5,619 bases of DNA from an uncultured Akkermansia sp. Lineage in GTDB: Bacteria > Verrucomicrobiota > Verrucomicrobiia > Verrucomicrobiales > Akkermansiaceae. Made by a program: the position numbers and the translations under genes. Under the pieces are notes generated by a model. It saw nothing but the letters and a program-made list of their open reading frames with translations, was not told where the DNA came from and did not search any database. Shown here one piece after another: positions 4,885 to 5,619 of this stretch (the stretch's first letter is position 1; each line of letters opens with the position of its first letter). Location of the stretch: NCBI GenBank assembly GCA_900766865.1, contig CAAFXA010000187.1, positions 1-5,619 of the forward strand. Reading direction: 5' to 3'.

Positions 4885-5361
4885 ATGTCTAGGATAGACG
4901 TCGAGTTCAGTGAGTCGGAAATGCACAACCTGGCGGAAATGTGCGCCATGGTGCTTTCCATGCTGGGGCAGACGATGCCGGATTTGAAAGATCCCCGGGC
5001 GGAGGCCTGGCAGCGTTTGTGTGTGGCTTTGCTGAAAGCTGCTCGCGGTGTGCCATCCATTGGGCGTCACATGGAGCTCAATCCCGACTGTGGGTATTGG
5101 TTCTTTAAACGCTCCTACGTTGACCGCGCGTTTTTCTCCGACGTGTTGGATGAGTACCGGGACTCTGCGTTCTGGTCTGAGCTGGTGAGCCGTTGCGCGG
5201 AGCAGAGTCTGGTGGAGAATTTCGGAGACGAGGCCGTAACCCTCATGAGTGATGAAGAGCGCGCCTCCCGTGTATCCTCTCTCGAGAAAGCCCTCTGGAA
5301 CGAAGTGACGCGCCACGGCATGGAGCGCCTGCTCTTTATGCTTCCACCAGAGGAGAGCTGA
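4885..5361 (+). CDS. Acidic soluble protein of unknown function, downstream of sufT
   Basis: I do not recognise a family for this 158-residue protein. It appears soluble and mostly helical, with no membrane segment or signal peptide. An acidic start (VEFSESEMHNLAEM) leads to an amphipathic region. A central aromatic stretch around NPDCGYWFFKRSYVDRAFF (66-84) is the most distinctive part and the likeliest conserved core. The C-terminal half is charged and ends MLPPEES. Four Cys (20, 46, 69, 104) are widely spaced and form no CxxC motif. Only 7 bp separates it from the sufT stop and no promoter intervenes, so co-transcription with sufT is likely; a link to Fe-S handling is conjecture. There is no Shine-Dalgarno. 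A longer minus-strand frame here is rejected because it also crosses the tatD frame and has Pro/Arg/His-rich non-protein-like composition. The gene converges on tatD with 5 bp between stops. Confidence 0.75.
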   Translation: MSRIDVEFSESEMHNLAEMCAMVLSMLGQTMPDLKDPRAEAWQRLCVALLKAARGVPSIGRHMELNPDCGYWFFKRSYVDRAFFSDVLDEYRDSAFWSELVSRCAEQSLVENFGDEAVTLMSDEERASRVSSLEKALWNEVTRHGMERLLFMLPPEES

Positions 5362-5366
5362 ATGAG

Positions 5367-5619
5367 TTACAGCCCCTCCGGCAGGCGGAAGAAGCGTTTG
5401 GCATTGGCCGTGGTGCAAGCGGCTATTTCTTCCGGAGAAACACCACGAAGCTCTGCGATTTTGTCTACCACAAACTTGGTGCGGCCGGGGATGTTGACCT
5501 TGCCGCGGTGAGGCGCCGGGGAAAGGAAGGGGGCATCCGTCTCTACCATGAAGCGCTCTGCCGGGCACCAGGTGGCTACAGCCTGAACATGCTCGCTCTT
5601 GTTGAAGGTGAGGATGCCG
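5367..5619 (-). CDS. tatD: TatD-family metal-dependent hydrolase, C-terminal part (5' end beyond the window)
   Basis: Eighty-three C-terminal residues are visible, open to the right edge. TatD proteins are TIM-barrel metal-dependent hydrolases, with DNase activity shown for several members. The fragment begins GILTFNKSEH, the family's G-x-x-t-F strand, then AERFMVETDAPFLSP, containing the metal-ligand Asp in ETDAP, then HRGKVN, and a helical tail with PEEIAACTTANAKRFF, matching the family's conserved T-x-N-x-x-x-(L/F)F end. The N-terminal metal ligands (HxH and others) are outside the window, so catalytic completeness cannot be judged. It could be the TatD or YcfH/YjjV subtype; the fragment does not decide. 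It converges with the sufT-linked gene, and only 5 bp separate the stop codons. Confidence 0.93.
   Translation of the reverse strand, partial: GILTFNKSEHVQAVATWCPAERFMVETDAPFLSPAPHRGKVNIPGRTKFVVDKIAELRGVSPEEIAACTTANAKRFFRLPEGL

Noticed and set aside
4284..5060. 258-codon minus-strand frame antisense to sufT and the next gene
   Set aside because: It is longer than sufT but rich in His/Arg/Ser/Leu runs with no recognisable domain, and it spans two plus-strand genes, one of which has clear family motifs. It is a shadow of GC-biased coding.
5352..5379. Hairpin GGAG-A-GCTG / CAGC-CC-CTCC over the stop codons of the 4885 gene and tatD, as a bidirectional terminator
   Set aside because: It has only two 4-bp helices with an internal loop and no T-tract on either side.
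4879..5568. 229-codon minus-strand frame over the 4885 gene and tatD
   Set aside because: It runs in a different frame across the tatD C-terminus, which is unambiguous, and its composition is Pro/Arg/His-rich and unlike a folded protein.

Overview
The window (5619 bp, moderately GC-rich) holds eight protein genes. Two are cut by the window edges. None of the identified genes is phage, plasmid or defence-like. The set fits a Gram-negative-type chromosome: FtsK N-terminus, YajC, AroE, Tgt, TrmB, SufT, TatD. The TrmB signature loop resembles the form I recall from Chlamydiae, and Shine-Dalgarno sites are absent, so I lean towards the PVC group, perhaps an Akkermansia-like Verrucomicrobiota. That placement is an inference with low confidence.

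Layout: (1) 1-380, minus: start of the DNA translocase gene ftsK, running off the left edge. (2) 381-743: a 363-bp gap between divergent genes, with a candidate promoter at each end and several unexplained dyads between. (3) 744-1163, plus: an unrecognised four-helix membrane protein. (4) 1174-2040, minus: aroE (shikimate dehydrogenase), convergent with the previous gene. (5) 2105-4196, minus: a tight trmB-tgt-yajC operon. Each junction is a 4-base ATGA stop/start overlap. A consensus-grade promoter precedes trmB and a strong intrinsic terminator follows yajC. (6) 4332-5361, plus: sufT followed 7 bp later by an unrecognised acidic protein, driven by a promoter divergent from the trmB operon. 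(7) 5367-5619, minus: C-terminal part of a TatD-family metal-dependent hydrolase.

The trmB-tgt-yajC operon joins two tRNA-modifying enzymes (m7G46 methylation and queuosine base exchange) to a Sec-translocon accessory protein. The tgt-yajC pairing is common in bacteria, but secD/secF do not follow here; aroE does, beyond the terminator.

The most notable observations are these. Tgt keeps its catalytic residues but has lost every ligand of the family's structural zinc site. All four promoter candidates place the -10 box only 7-14 nt before the start codon, and no start has a Shine-Dalgarno sequence, which suggests leaderless or near-leaderless expression. I found no convincing new multi-gene system.
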